DNA of 64,000 nt from Loktanella sp. IMCC34160 (GCF_004145845.1 NZ_SELP01000006.1:124001-188000); one strand, 5' to 3'; numbered from the stretch's first letter, positions 17,745 through 27,355 are shown. The notes: generated from the letters alone by a model not told the origin. Translations and numbers: made by a program.

Positions 17745-19253
17745 ATGTCATCACAACCACTCATCGAAACCAAAGCGCTCACAAAGCAATATCCGGGCGT
17801 ACTTGCCTTGAACGCGGTCGACTTCGACCTTCACTCGGGCGAAGTTCACGTTCTCTTTGGTGAGAACGGCGCTGGAAAGTCGACTCTCATTTCAATGCTC
17901 GCTGGCGCGAACTTTCCAACACAGGGCAGTGTTGTCCTCGACGGTCAGGAAGTGAAGTTCGACAGCGTCGCCGATGCTCAGGACAAGGGCATCTACACCG
18001 TTTTTCAGGAATTCTCTCTGATCCCGACGCTCACTGTAGCTCAGAACATCTTTTTGGGCTGGGAGCCCATGAAGGGTCCTTTCATCGACCATCGCACCAT
18101 GCGTAAACGCGCGCATGAAATGCTCCTCGAGCTCGGGTTCGATATCGATCCGAATGAGACCACCTCGCACCTGTCGCGGGCACAGCAACAGATGGTCGAG
18201 ATTACCAAGGCTTTTCACGGCGATCTCAAGGTGCTCATTCTCGATGAACCGACGGCCTCACTCACGGACAAGGAGGTCGACCACCTCTTTGAGTTCGTCA
18301 ATGAGCTCAAAGCCAAGGGTGTCGGGATCATCTATATTTCGCACCGCATCCAGGAATTTTCGCGCATTGCAAACAGGATCACGGTTCTGCGCGACGGTGG
18401 CAAGATCGGTACCGTCGATATGGCGGACACAGACGAAGATGCGCTGGTCGAAATGATGACCGGGCGGGCGATCGACGAAATTTACCCCAAGATCGAGAAG
18501 GGATCCGGGGAAGTTCTGCTGACCGTTGAGGGGCTCAGAACGGCAGGCATTCATGATGCCTCCTTCGAGGTGCGGGCGGGCGAAGTCCTGGGCGTTGCGG
18601 GGCTTGTGGGGTCCGGGAAATCGCGCCTTTTCCGCACTGTCATGGGCCTGACGACCCGCTTGCAAGGCACGGTGAAAATGCGCGGCAAGGACATCAGTCA
18701 TGCGCCGACGCGCGACATCATCAAGGAAGGCATCTATTACCTCTCGCCTGACCGCAAGGGGGAAGGGCTCGACCTTGCCAAGCCGTCCAGGGACAATCTC
18801 GCGATCAATCTAGTCATGGGGGACAAGGTTGGGGGCGACGGTCAGCTGGTCAAATGGTCCGAAGTCAACTCCGAAGCCGCAACGATCTCGGACCATGTGG
18901 AGTTGCACGAGGGTTATCGCAACAAGCCGGTGTCCCAGCTTTCTGGCGGCAACCAGCAGAAGGTACTGTTTGGCAAATGCTTTGGCCAGAATGCCGACAT
19001 CATCATCTTTGATGAGCCCACGGTTGGTGTCGACATGGGCACCCGTGCCGCACTCTATCTGCTGATCAAGGAACTCGCCGAGTCCGGCAAAGCCGTGGTC
19101 GTGATTTCTTCAGATCTTCCTGAGGTCATGAACCTCTCTCATCGGATGCTTGTTCTGGCGCATGGCCACATCTCGGCGGAGCTGACTGGTGACGGCATGA
19201 CTGAGGAGCAGGTCCTCAAATTCTTCTTCGACGAAACCGGAGCAAAACTATGA
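17745..19253 (+). CDS. Ribose-type ABC transporter ATPase (two nucleotide-binding domains)
   Basis: A 502-residue tandem ATPase starting at the ATG at 17745 (GGAG 8 bases upstream). First domain: Walker A GENGAGKST, signature-like LSRAQQQMVEI, Walker B VLILDEP. Second domain: degenerate loop GLVGSGKSRLF, signature LSGGNQQKVLFGK, Walker B IIIFDEPTVGVDMG. The architecture is that of the RbsA/XylG/MglA family. It powers the permease encoded immediately downstream (4-base overlap). The substrate cannot be read from the ATPase. Confidence 0.92.
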   Translation: MSSQPLIETKALTKQYPGVLALNAVDFDLHSGEVHVLFGENGAGKSTLISMLAGANFPTQGSVVLDGQEVKFDSVADAQDKGIYTVFQEFSLIPTLTVAQNIFLGWEPMKGPFIDHRTMRKRAHEMLLELGFDIDPNETTSHLSRAQQQMVEITKAFHGDLKVLILDEPTASLTDKEVDHLFEFVNELKAKGVGIIYISHRIQEFSRIANRITVLRDGGKIGTVDMADTDEDALVEMMTGRAIDEIYPKIEKGSGEVLLTVEGLRTAGIHDASFEVRAGEVLGVAGLVGSGKSRLFRTVMGLTTRLQGTVKMRGKDISHAPTRDIIKEGIYYLSPDRKGEGLDLAKPSRDNLAINLVMGDKVGGDGQLVKWSEVNSEAATISDHVELHEGYRNKPVSQLSGGNQQKVLFGKCFGQNADIIIFDEPTVGVDMGTRAALYLLIKELAESGKAVVVISSDLPEVMNLSHRMLVLAHGHISAELTGDGMTEEQVLKFFFDETGAKL

Positions 19254-20260
19254 CAATAGAAGCAAAGAAGACCGGGGCCTTCGATCCCGTCCGAAAGACC
19301 TTTATCAAGGTTGGCGTCTTGCCATTCTTCCTGGTTGGTGCGCTGATCATTTTCACCGCGCTTTCTGACAAATTCCTCAGCCTTCAGAACCTCGTCAATG
19401 TCGCACGACAGTCGGTCTATCTGGTGCTGGCGTCGATGGGACAGATGCTCGTTCTGATATCTGGTGGGTTCGATCTATCGGTCGGCACCGCGATTGCGCT
19501 GACATCCGTTGTCTCAGCTCTCGGGATGGTTTGGTTTGCAGGGATCTTTCCGGACGCGATCTGGCTCGCAATCACCCTCGGTGCGTTTATGGGCTTTGCC
19601 GCAGCAATCGCTGTTGGCCTCATCAACGGTGTTGGCGTCGCATACTTTGATGTGTCCCCCTTCATCATGACGCTTGGTGTGTCGTCTGTTGGTGCAGGGC
19701 TGGCGCTCTTTCTGACCGGAGGCGTACCGGTTTCGAACCTGCCTTTCGCATTCGGCGATACGTTCGGCTTCGGAAGGCTCTTTGGGGTGCCTATTCCCGT
19801 CATCATCGCAGCCGTCTGTATCATCGTCATGTGGCTTTTCATGTCGCGGACGCGCCTCGGCACGCAGGTTTATGCTGTTGGCGGCAACATCAAAGCGGCC
19901 CATCTTTCGGCGATCAACACCAAGCGGACGCTTTTGATGGCCTATGTCATCTGTGCGCTGATTGCATCCTTGACCGGCTTGCTGCTCACGGCACGCGTTG
20001 AATCCGGCGAAGCCAATCTTGGCAGCACAATCGCATTGGAGTCGATTGCAGCTTGTGTGATTGCAGGTGTCTCACTCAGAGGCGGTATTGGCCGGGTCGA
20101 GAACGTGGTCCTGGGTGCATTCTTCATCGTCCTTGTTCAGAATGGCATGAACCTGGCCCAAATCAGTTCCTATATGCAGATGGTTCTGCTTGGCGCACTG
20201 CTCATCCTCGCCGTGATCTTTGATCAGATGCGCTACCGGATGATCCTGAGTGGCAATTAA
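19250..20260 (+). CDS. Ribose-type ABC transporter permease
   Basis: A 336-residue polytopic protein of the RbsC family, with 8-10 hydrophobic helices, the ISGGFDLSVGTAIALTSVV motif and the cytoplasmic TRLGTQVYAVGGN loop that contacts the ATPase. Its start overlaps the ATPase stop (ATGA). A factor-independent terminator follows at 20278. Together with 16598 and 17745 it makes a one-permease importer, probably as a homodimer. Confidence 0.92.
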   Translation: MTIEAKKTGAFDPVRKTFIKVGVLPFFLVGALIIFTALSDKFLSLQNLVNVARQSVYLVLASMGQMLVLISGGFDLSVGTAIALTSVVSALGMVWFAGIFPDAIWLAITLGAFMGFAAAIAVGLINGVGVAYFDVSPFIMTLGVSSVGAGLALFLTGGVPVSNLPFAFGDTFGFGRLFGVPIPVIIAAVCIIVMWLFMSRTRLGTQVYAVGGNIKAAHLSAINTKRTLLMAYVICALIASLTGLLLTARVESGEANLGSTIALESIAACVIAGVSLRGGIGRVENVVLGAFFIVLVQNGMNLAQISSYMQMVLLGALLILAVIFDQMRYRMILSGN

Positions 20261-20277
20261 CGAATACGCAAAAGACC

Positions 20278-20306
20278 GGGGCCGGCAACAACCGGCCCCA
20301 TTTTCG
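20278..20306 (+). terminator. Rho-independent terminator after the ABC permease
   Basis: An 8-bp stem GGGGCCGG/CCGGCCCC with loop CAACAA, then ATTTTCGTTT. It ends the operon from 12270 to 20260. Confidence 0.85.
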
Positions 20307-20370
20307 TTTCAGTTATGAAAGGAGAACAGTCTCGAACACACAGGGCTTACGGGTGCCACCAGATTGAGCG

Positions 20371-20952
20371 TCAAAAGGTTGGGGGCGTACAAGCACTCAC
20401 CAGAACGCAAGGTTCGGGTCCGACCTGACGAAATCGATGGGGCCTTTTGCTGTCGAAATAGTAGGCATCTCCGGGACCCAGTATCTTGCGTTGATCATCG
20501 ACCGTAATTTCAATTCGACCTGAGATGACGACCCCGCCTTCTTCGCCTTCGTGGACGTACATGACGCGTCCGGTGTCAGCCCCGATCTCATAGGTCTCGT
20601 AGAGTATCATCATGGCACGGCCCAGCAGATCGGTTCCGACCTGTTTTAGAGAGAGCCGACCCTTCCCGATCTCCGGCAGATCTTCGGCAGCATAGAAGGT
20701 CGTCTTCTCCATCTCCGGTTCGAATTCGAAGAACTCAGACAGGCTAACAGGGATGCCGTCCAGAACCCGCCGCAACGCTCCGACAGATGGGTTTGTCTTA
20801 CCAGATTCCATGAGCGAGATCGTCGAGTTTGGCACACCGGTCTTCTTCGCAAGCGCTCTTTGAGACAACCCTGCTCGCTCTCTGAGAGCGCGCAATCGGG
20901 CACCAAGGATGAGGTCTTCATGCGATGTGTTCGTCATGTTCAAAATACTCAA
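20371..20952 (-). CDS. XRE-family regulator with cupin domain (PuuR-like)
   Basis: A 193-residue protein. A helix-turn-helix lies at about residues 15-68 (LRALRERAGLSQRALAKKTG, NSTISLMESGKTNPSV). A C-terminal cupin around 110-190 holds VHEGEEGGVVISGR and the closing DAYYFDSKRPHRFR strand. This HTH-plus-cupin layout is that of PuuR and related polyamine/GABA regulators. It is divergent from the GABA transaminase and dehydrogenase genes, so it is probably their repressor, with the cupin sensing GABA, putrescine or a derivative. Confidence 0.87.
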   Translation of the reverse strand: MSILNMTNTSHEDLILGARLRALRERAGLSQRALAKKTGVPNSTISLMESGKTNPSVGALRRVLDGIPVSLSEFFEFEPEMEKTTFYAAEDLPEIGKGRLSLKQVGTDLLGRAMMILYETYEIGADTGRVMYVHEGEEGGVVISGRIEITVDDQRKILGPGDAYYFDSKRPHRFRQVGPEPCVLVSACTPPTF

Positions 20953-20962
20953 AATGCGAAAT

Positions 20963-20981
20963 TTGATTCTATATAAATCAA
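20963..20981. promoter_or_regulatory. Palindrome TTGATT-N7-AATCAA between regulator and gabT
   Basis: A perfect 6-bp inverted repeat around an AT-rich centre that itself offers a -10-like TATATA. It lies 10 bp upstream of the regulator start and 100 bp upstream of gabT. It is a likely operator for the XRE-cupin protein, with a promoter embedded in it. Confidence 0.5.
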
Positions 20982-21081
20982 CTAGTTACCGAACACAAGA
21001 AACAGGCTTTTACAGCATCGTGAACGCCTACAGGATACGAAAAGCAGGCCTCGTCGCCCTGATTCGAAAAGGAAGAAAACC

Positions 21082-22359
21082 ATGTTGAACGCGGAAATCA
21101 GCACTCGCAAAGACAAAGCCATCTCTCGCGGCGTCGGAATGCAAACCCAGATCTACGCTGACCGGGCAAAAAACTCGGAAGTTTGGGATGTGGAGGGAAA
21201 TCGCTATATCGATTTCGCCGCAGGTATTGCCGTCGTGAACACCGGCCACTGCCATCCAAAGGTCATGGCAGCAGTGGAGCGGCAGATGGGTTCTTTCACC
21301 CACACCTGTCACCAGGTGCTGCCTTACGAGAACTACGTGCGGCTTGCTGAGCGCTTGAACGCGAGCGTATCCGGCGATTTCGAGAAGAAGACTGTTTTCG
21401 TGACGACCGGCGCCGAAGCGGTCGAGAACGCGATCAAAGTGGCGCGTGCTTACACTGGCCGTCCGGCGGTCATTGCCTTCGGGGGCGGCTTTCATGGCCG
21501 CACATTCATGGGCATGAGCCTCACCGGCAAAGTAGTACCTTACAAACAAGGTTTCGGGGCGATGATGCCCGACGTCTATCACGTGCCGTTCCCGATCGGC
21601 GTGCATGGGGTTTCCACGGAAGATTCGATGAATGCCCTGAACAAGCTCTTCAAGGCAGACCTCGATCCCTGGCGGGTCGCGGCGATCATCTTTGAGCCGG
21701 TACAGGGGGAGGGCGGTTTCTATCCTGCTCCTGCCGAACTTGTACGTGGGATCCGCGCGCTTTGTGATGAGCATGGGATTGTGATGGTCGCGGACGAGAT
21801 CCAGACTGGCTTCGCGCGCACAGGCAACCTCTTTGCCATGGATGGCTATGGCGTCGCACCCGATCTGACCACGATGGCGAAAGGTCTCGCGGGTGGCTTG
21901 CCGCTCGCGGCCGTCACCGGCAAGGCCGAGATCATGGATGCGGCCGGCCCTGGTGGACTTGGTGGAACCTACGGCGGCAACCCGCTCGGGATTGCGGCGG
22001 CCCATGCTGTTCTTGATGTCATCGAGGAAGAAGACCTCTGCGCACGTGCAAATGAGCTGGGGTCGCGTCTGCGCCAGCGGCTTGAATCAATCCGTGCCAC
22101 AACTCCGGAAATCGTCGATATTCGCGGACCCGGTTTCATGGTGGCTGCTGAATTTAACACCCCGAATGGCTCAGCCCCCAGCCCTGAATTCACGCAGAAG
22201 GTTCGCACCGAGGCTCTCAAGCGCAACCTCATTCTTCTAACCTGCGGCGTTTATGGCAACGTCATTCGCTTCCTCGCCCCGATCACCATTCAGGATGAAG
22301 TCTTTGCCGAGGCGCTCGACATTCTTGAAGCGTCGATAGCTGCCGCGCGGGAGAACTGA
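21082..22359 (+). CDS. gabT: 4-aminobutyrate aminotransferase
   Basis: A 425-residue class III PLP aminotransferase. Motifs include TTGAEAVENAIKVARAYTGR, the FGGGFHGRTFMGMSLTGK loop, the aspartate strand VMVADEIQTGFARTG and the PLP lysine region TTMAKGLAGGLPLAAVTG. It converts GABA and 2-oxoglutarate to succinate semialdehyde and glutamate. The RBS GGAAG lies upstream of the ATG. The dehydrogenase gene begins two bases after its stop, completing the pathway to succinate. The specific substrate is inferred from family resemblance and the gabD-like partner. Confidence 0.9.
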   Translation: MLNAEISTRKDKAISRGVGMQTQIYADRAKNSEVWDVEGNRYIDFAAGIAVVNTGHCHPKVMAAVERQMGSFTHTCHQVLPYENYVRLAERLNASVSGDFEKKTVFVTTGAEAVENAIKVARAYTGRPAVIAFGGGFHGRTFMGMSLTGKVVPYKQGFGAMMPDVYHVPFPIGVHGVSTEDSMNALNKLFKADLDPWRVAAIIFEPVQGEGGFYPAPAELVRGIRALCDEHGIVMVADEIQTGFARTGNLFAMDGYGVAPDLTTMAKGLAGGLPLAAVTGKAEIMDAAGPGGLGGTYGGNPLGIAAAHAVLDVIEEEDLCARANELGSRLRQRLESIRATTPEIVDIRGPGFMVAAEFNTPNGSAPSPEFTQKVRTEALKRNLILLTCGVYGNVIRFLAPITIQDEVFAEALDILEASIAAAREN

Positions 22360-22361
22360 TC

Positions 22362-23816
22362 ATGCTGAAGCTGAACGATCCTGCACTTTTCGAGACCCGC
22401 GCCTATGTAAATGGGCACTGGATCGAGAACGGCAGCAGCTTTCCGGTCTTCAATCCTGCGACCGGGGACAAGATTGCGGATGTGACCGACCTTGGCGTCG
22501 AAGACGTCACGCTCGCCATCGACGGTGCTTACGATGCCAAGGCGTCCTGGGCGGCCAAGACAGGCAAGGAGCGCGGTGCGATCCTGCGCAAGTGGCATGA
22601 TCTGATGGTCGAGAACATCGACGATCTGGCCGCTATCCTGACCGCTGAAATGGGTAAGCCTCTGGCCGAGGCCAAGGGCGAGATCATGTATGGTGCGTCC
22701 TATGTCGAATGGTTTGCTGAAGAGGCTAAACGCATCTACGGGGATGTGATCCCCGGCCATCTGCCCGACAAGCGCATTGTGGTCCTGAAGCAACCGGTCG
22801 GTGTCGTCGGCTCGATCACGCCCTGGAACTTCCCTAATGCGATGATTGCCCGCAAGGTTGCGCCTGCGCTCGCCGTTGGCTGCACCTTTGTTGCGCGCCC
22901 CGCCGAACTGACGCCGCTGTCTGCCCTGGCCATGGCTGTGCTGGGCGAACGCGCCGGAATTCCAAAAGGCGTGTTCAGCGTGATCCCGAGCAGCGACGCA
23001 TCCGCTATCGGCAAGGAGCTTTGCGCCAACCCCAAGGTGGCCAAGATCACCTTTACCGGCTCCACCCGTGTTGGGAAAATTCTGATGGAGCAGGGGGCTT
23101 CCACGGTCAAGAAAGTCTCGATGGAGCTTGGGGGCAACGCGCCGTTCATCGTGTTCGACGACGCAGATGTCGATGCCGCTGTTGAGGGCGCGCTGGTCGC
23201 TAAGTACCGGAACGCCGGTCAGACATGCGTCTGCGCCAATCGGATCTACGTTCAATCGGGTGTCTACAAGGAATTCTCCGAGAAACTCGCAAAGCGCGTG
23301 TCGGCGCTGTCTGTCGGGGATGGCTTCGAGGAAGGTGTAGCGATCGGTCCATTGATCAATGAGGCCGCCCTGTCGAAGGTCGAAGCTCATCTCTCGGATG
23401 CAATTTCCAAAGGTGCGAGAATTGCGACAGGCGGCAACCGGCATTCTCTTGGAGGGACTTTCTTCGAACCGACCGTCGTCACCGATGTGACCCGCGGTAT
23501 GCAGGTGCAGTACGAAGAGACCTTTGGGCCGATTGCGCCGCTCTTTGAGTTCGAAACGGAGGAAGAAGCTGTCGAACTGGCGAATGATACGGACTTCGGC
23601 CTTGCCGGTTACTTTTATGCCAAGGACATATCCCGCGTTTGGCGCGTCGCCGAGCGCCTTGAGACTGGCATGGTCGGCATCAACACCGGGTTGATCTCGA
23701 CGGAAGTCGCCCCCTTTGGCGGCGTCAAGCAATCGGGTCAGGGCCGCGAAGGCTCCAAATACGGAGCCGAAGATTACCTCGAACTCAAATACATGTGCTT
23801 CGGCGAGATCCACTGA
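22362..23816 (+). CDS. gabD: Succinate-semialdehyde dehydrogenase, NAD(P)-dependent
   Basis: A 484-residue aldehyde dehydrogenase. The cofactor region TPWNFPNAMIARKVAPALA, the glutamate in MELGGNAPFIVFDDAD and the catalytic cysteine in NAGQTCVCANR are present. The C-terminal GGVKQSGQGREGSKYG is typical of the GabD branch. It oxidises succinate semialdehyde from the gabT product to succinate. Full length for the family. A large open frame on the opposite strand (22290-23813) is a shadow of its GC-rich codon use. Confidence 0.92.
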   Translation: MLKLNDPALFETRAYVNGHWIENGSSFPVFNPATGDKIADVTDLGVEDVTLAIDGAYDAKASWAAKTGKERGAILRKWHDLMVENIDDLAAILTAEMGKPLAEAKGEIMYGASYVEWFAEEAKRIYGDVIPGHLPDKRIVVLKQPVGVVGSITPWNFPNAMIARKVAPALAVGCTFVARPAELTPLSALAMAVLGERAGIPKGVFSVIPSSDASAIGKELCANPKVAKITFTGSTRVGKILMEQGASTVKKVSMELGGNAPFIVFDDADVDAAVEGALVAKYRNAGQTCVCANRIYVQSGVYKEFSEKLAKRVSALSVGDGFEEGVAIGPLINEAALSKVEAHLSDAISKGARIATGGNRHSLGGTFFEPTVVTDVTRGMQVQYEETFGPIAPLFEFETEEEAVELANDTDFGLAGYFYAKDISRVWRVAERLETGMVGINTGLISTEVAPFGGVKQSGQGREGSKYGAEDYLELKYMCFGEIH

Positions 23817-24408
23817 AATCGCTGAACCAATCCAAGGACATGGCCTTGCCGGACAGCAAGCCCTTGCTGCGGGACGTCAATGCCTTGTTCTAGAAAGTTG
23901 CTGACGGGCCAGCCCCTTGGTAACGGACACTGACCTTGGCTAAGATCTGTTATCTGCTGGTCTTCAACGAGAAGAAGATCAGAGATGTCAAAACGGACGA
24001 ACAATTCGCCGAATTTCGGGGCGAAAGTGGGGCGGGTGGCCCTACTCAGCTGGGTCCGGGCGGCCGACATGTCCTATCCATCAATGCGGTAGGCCCGAAT
24101 CATTGCGGTTCCGGGCAAAGACTGGCGCATTGCCAAGGTGCTGGTATGCGCACCTCAAACAGGCTGGCGCCAGACTCCTGGGTCGAGGCTCTGGTTGAGG
24201 CCATCACCCTGAACGGCTCGCCCGAGAACATCACCGCTCGCCGGGGCTCGCAGCTTGGGTCTTTCGCCTGAATCGACCGGTTGCGCCGCTCAGGCTTCCG
24301 CAACTCAATGGACGTCAAGGGGTGGTGCCCCACTACTTCATCGAGCGGCTCTGTCGAAACCTGAAGTACGAATGCATCGATCTGCACGGTCGTCCATAGT
24401 TCTGGCGT
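23817..24408 (+). pseudogene. IS3-type transposase remnants downstream of gabD
   Basis: Short translated blocks match the integrase core of IS3 OrfB in different frames. RLAPDSWVEALVEAITLNGS with ENITAR lies near 24150-24240, and HYFIERLCRNLKYECIDLHG near 24330-24400. No complete frame, no clear terminal inverted repeats and no OrfA are left. An old, rearranged insertion separates the GABA operon from the amide operon. Confidence 0.6.
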
Positions 24409-25011
24409 TTAGCCCTTTCCGAAATCCCTCAATATACCGTCGGCATTGATAATGGATTGCGCGATCTCGACTGTTGTCACCCGCTTTGCCATCGCTTGCT
24501 TGCGAATGATGGCGTATGCATCCTTATCGTCTATCCCATGGTGGCGCATCAGGATAAATTTTGCGTCATTAAGCTTTTGTAGATTGTCGAGCCGAGCTCG
24601 AATCTTGCTTATTTCTTTGTCGAAGCGACGTTGTTCCGACCAAAACTGTCGCGCCATCAGAATTGAGCTCATTACCCCGGCAGCTCTGACGGGTTTGGTG
24701 ATGACCGCATTGGCTTTGATCTCGAAAAGCCCCTCAAGAACTGAAGGATTTTCATACTCTATCATTGCGACGATGGCAGGTAGCTCACCTTTATGTTTGC
24801 TAAGTATAGGTTTGATTTCAAGCGGGCTTGTCTCGTCCACGTCCACAAAAAGAATATCAATGTTTTCAGGCAGCATTGAAGGAATTGGCCATATGGACTC
24901 AAAGCCGCAACCGATACGGTGGATCTGACGCAACAATGCATCCGCTGTCTTGTCTCGCGGATGCATCACCCCAACATTCAGATCACGCAGATTGTTGATG
25001 AAGTCGCTCAT
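24409..25011 (-). CDS. amiR: AmiR-type ANTAR antiterminator
   Basis: A 200-residue protein with a receiver-like N-terminal domain (IDILFVDVDETSPLEIKPIL, lacking the usual phosphoacceptor pocket). It continues into a coiled coil and a C-terminal ANTAR three-helix domain (LMRHHGIDDKDAYAIIRKQAM, then TTVEIAQSII). In Pseudomonas, AmiR binds leader RNA hairpins and prevents termination, and AmiC holds it inactive until an amide binds. The start overlaps the amiC stop (ATGA), so co-translation and complex formation are expected. The likely RNA target is at 33271-33309. Confidence 0.9.
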   Translation of the reverse strand: MSDFINNLRDLNVGVMHPRDKTADALLRQIHRIGCGFESIWPIPSMLPENIDILFVDVDETSPLEIKPILSKHKGELPAIVAMIEYENPSVLEGLFEIKANAVITKPVRAAGVMSSILMARQFWSEQRRFDKEISKIRARLDNLQKLNDAKFILMRHHGIDDKDAYAIIRKQAMAKRVTTVEIAQSIINADGILRDFGKG

Positions 25012-26174
25012 CCGCTGCGGTGCCTCTCGGCTATTTCGAGTGTGCGTAGGCTCCAGTCGTCAATTTCCGGATAGACCAGGTAGGGATCAGGCTTGATCAT
25101 GTGCCTTACCATGTTCTTGATATCAAACTCGCCGTTCTCGTCGACAATCGCAATCCGGGACTGAAGGTAGGTGTGATTATTGTCCGGATCGATCTTGATC
25201 TCGCCTTGAGGCGCCTGAAAAGTCATCCCGAGCAGGGCATCGCGCAGCGCGTCGGTATCCAGCTCCCCGCATTCGCTCAACGCACGCGCGAACATATGCA
25301 TCTGGCAGTAGGAAGCTTCGCAGCAGCTAGTTACGTCTGAAATCGTGCCAAACTTGTTCCTGTAGCTGTCGAGGAATTTCCGGTTTGCTTCGGAATCGAT
25401 CGACCGGAAATAGGGCGCCGCGGTGATATGCCCGACAGAGGCCTCGGCACCTATCTCGGCAATTTCTCCCTCGTTGGTCGTCAAACTTGCAATGGGACAT
25501 TCAATTCCGCGACCTCCGGCTTTGTGGTAAGCAGAATAGAAATTGATGCAGCCCTGGCCGACAACCGTCGAAAAAATTGCGTCGGGCTTCACTTTTTGGA
25601 TGTTCGAAATCACGCTTTTGAAACGGGCGACTCCGGCGGTCAGCGGTACGTATTCTTCCCCAACGACTTCTCCACCGCCTTGGCGGATGACGTTCCGCAT
25701 GACCCGGTTCGACTCGCGGGGGTAGATGTAGTCAGATCCAACAAAGTATATGCGCTTGCCAAAGGTCTCCATGAGGTAATTCGCAAGCGGGACGCTATTT
25801 TGGTTTGGAGTTGCACCGCCATACATGACATTCGACGAATACTCGAAGCCTTCATACAATGTGGGATAAAAGAACAGCGCGTTTCGCCGTTCGACAATGG
25901 GAAGAACTTCCTTCCGTGTCGAAGACATGTAGCATCCGAAGATCACGTTTATCTTGTCATCGACGATCAACCTTTCAGCGAGTTCGCCGTATCGTTTGAC
26001 GACAGAGCCCGGATCGTAGGCAACCGGTTCAATTGTTCGCCCCCGCACACCACCAGCGGAGTTGATCTCGTCAATCGCGAGCAGAGCGCCATTGAGTTGC
26101 GATTTCTCGATAATGGAGGTGACGCCCGAAGTCGAAAAGAGAATTCCAACTCGCCAAGTGTCTAGTTTGGTCAC
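25008..26174 (-). CDS. amiC: AmiC amide sensor, negative regulator of AmiR
   Basis: A 388-residue cytoplasmic protein of the periplasmic-binding fold (Peripla_BP_5), with no signal peptide. Typical segments are GVTSIIEKSQLNGALLAIDE, INSAGGVRGR and VLPIVERRNALFFYPTLYEG. The start is a GTG that overlaps the amiB stop (GTGA). It resembles the ABC-type binding protein at 31946-33190, so sensor and transporter receptor are paralogues. It binds amide and releases AmiR. Confidence 0.9.
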   Translation of the reverse strand: MTKLDTWRVGILFSTSGVTSIIEKSQLNGALLAIDEINSAGGVRGRTIEPVAYDPGSVVKRYGELAERLIVDDKINVIFGCYMSSTRKEVLPIVERRNALFFYPTLYEGFEYSSNVMYGGATPNQNSVPLANYLMETFGKRIYFVGSDYIYPRESNRVMRNVIRQGGGEVVGEEYVPLTAGVARFKSVISNIQKVKPDAIFSTVVGQGCINFYSAYHKAGGRGIECPIASLTTNEGEIAEIGAEASVGHITAAPYFRSIDSEANRKFLDSYRNKFGTISDVTSCCEASYCQMHMFARALSECGELDTDALRDALLGMTFQAPQGEIKIDPDNNHTYLQSRIAIVDENGEFDIKNMVRHMIKPDPYLVYPEIDDWSLRTLEIAERHRSG

Positions 26175-27289
26175 CGATGTTGCCTTTCATGCATACGTTC
26201 GAATATTATTCGAGTTCCCTCCAAGCGCGCAAGAAGTCGAATATCACCGATAGTTTCCGCTTCTTGACCGACAGAGTCGAGTAGGTAGTCGGCAAGGGGG
26301 AAATCCAGGTGTTTTCGGACTGTCCGCCGAATGCCCCGCGCTCCGAACCGCTCATCGTAACTCTTCTTGGCGAGAAAATCGATCGCAGTACGATCAAGCT
26401 TGATCTGGCAGGAGTGTTTGCGCAGCCGGGCGTTCAGTCTTTCAACCTCAACCGCCAGTATGTCCGGTATCTGTTGGGCGCTGATCCAGTTGAATGTTTC
26501 GATATGGTCAATCCGATTGATGAATTCCGGCGGGAAGCGCCGGAGCAGGACATTTATCATGATGTCGTGGACACGGGCTCTATTTGACTTCGGCGGAATT
26601 CCCTGGAGGAACCGTCTGCGGTTGCGCAGGCGGTCGAGCTCTTTTGTACCCAGATTGCTCGTCATAAACACGATCGAGTTTCGAAACGAAATGGTTCGTT
26701 CGCCTGACGCAACAGTCAGCATACCATTGTCGAATACATTGAGTAGCGCGAGGACAACCTCATCGCTGGCTTTCTCTAGTTCGTCAAACAACACGATGCC
26801 AGGTAGGTTTCGGCTACCTTCAATCTTTTCTTGGTTGAGGATCGTCGTCCCTTCTTTGGATCCGACATAGCCAGGCGGGGCGCCCGTAAGCGCAGCAGCA
26901 TAATGCTCTTGGGCCAGCGTATTCATGTCGACGCGACAAACCGCATCCGCATCACCGTACAGTGCACGTGCGAGCAAACGCACGGTTTCGGTCTTGCCGA
27001 CGCCGGTGGGGCCGGTGAACATTACGGAGGCAAGTGGCCTGCGAGGGTCACCTATATCAGCCGAAATTGTCCTGAGATACCGGATGAGTTCATCAATGAC
27101 ATGATCCTGCCCAATGATGTGGGCGCGAAGTTCGGCCTCAATACCCGCGACATCGAAACCAAAGCGCGACGAAGCGAGTCGTGGGCTTCCACTGTGCCCG
27201 CGCGCGGATATGCAGTTTTCTTCATCTAGCGCGCGCTTCTGGCGCATTTCACGCTCTGTGTCTTGGATACGATCAGTCAGGAATGGCAT
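26171..27289 (-). CDS. amiB: AmiB ClpX/AAA+-like ATPase
   Basis: A 372-residue AAA+ protein, started at the ATG at 27289 (MPFLTDRIQDTEREMRQKRA). Walker A is GPTGVGKTE, Walker B GIVLFDELEKA, with sensor-like FMTSNLGTKELD and the C-terminal FGARGIRRTVRKHLDFPLAD of the Clp/Hsp100 group. In the Pseudomonas amidase operon amiB sits between amiE and amiC, as here. Its proposed role is as an energising or chaperone partner for amide uptake, and its exact function is unsettled. A hairpin in the 66-base gap after amiE probably lowers its expression. Confidence 0.88.
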   Translation of the reverse strand: MPFLTDRIQDTEREMRQKRALDEENCISARGHSGSPRLASSRFGFDVAGIEAELRAHIIGQDHVIDELIRYLRTISADIGDPRRPLASVMFTGPTGVGKTETVRLLARALYGDADAVCRVDMNTLAQEHYAAALTGAPPGYVGSKEGTTILNQEKIEGSRNLPGIVLFDELEKASDEVVLALLNVFDNGMLTVASGERTISFRNSIVFMTSNLGTKELDRLRNRRRFLQGIPPKSNRARVHDIMINVLLRRFPPEFINRIDHIETFNWISAQQIPDILAVEVERLNARLRKHSCQIKLDRTAIDFLAKKSYDERFGARGIRRTVRKHLDFPLADYLLDSVGQEAETIGDIRLLARLEGTRIIFERMHERQHR

Positions 27290-27312
27290 CGCGGATTTTC
27301 GGGAACACCTTG

Positions 27313-27344
27313 GGCTTGGCGCCACGGGAGAATAGCGCCAAGCC
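27313..27344 (-). terminator. 10-bp perfect hairpin between amiE and amiB
   Basis: GGCTTGGCGC and GCGCCAAGCC around a 12-base loop, with no T-run on the minus strand. It may be a processing or attenuation element that makes amiE mRNA more abundant than the downstream regulators. Its function is inferred. Confidence 0.55.
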
Positions 27345-27355
27345 GCCGGGGCGTC

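Noticed and set aside
22290-23813. 507-codon frame opposite gabD
   Set aside because: Antisense shadow of a clear aldehyde dehydrogenase with all motifs on the plus strand.
24060-24408. Possible intact insertion sequence
   Set aside because: Only broken OrfB motifs in different frames, with no OrfA and no terminal inverted repeats seen.
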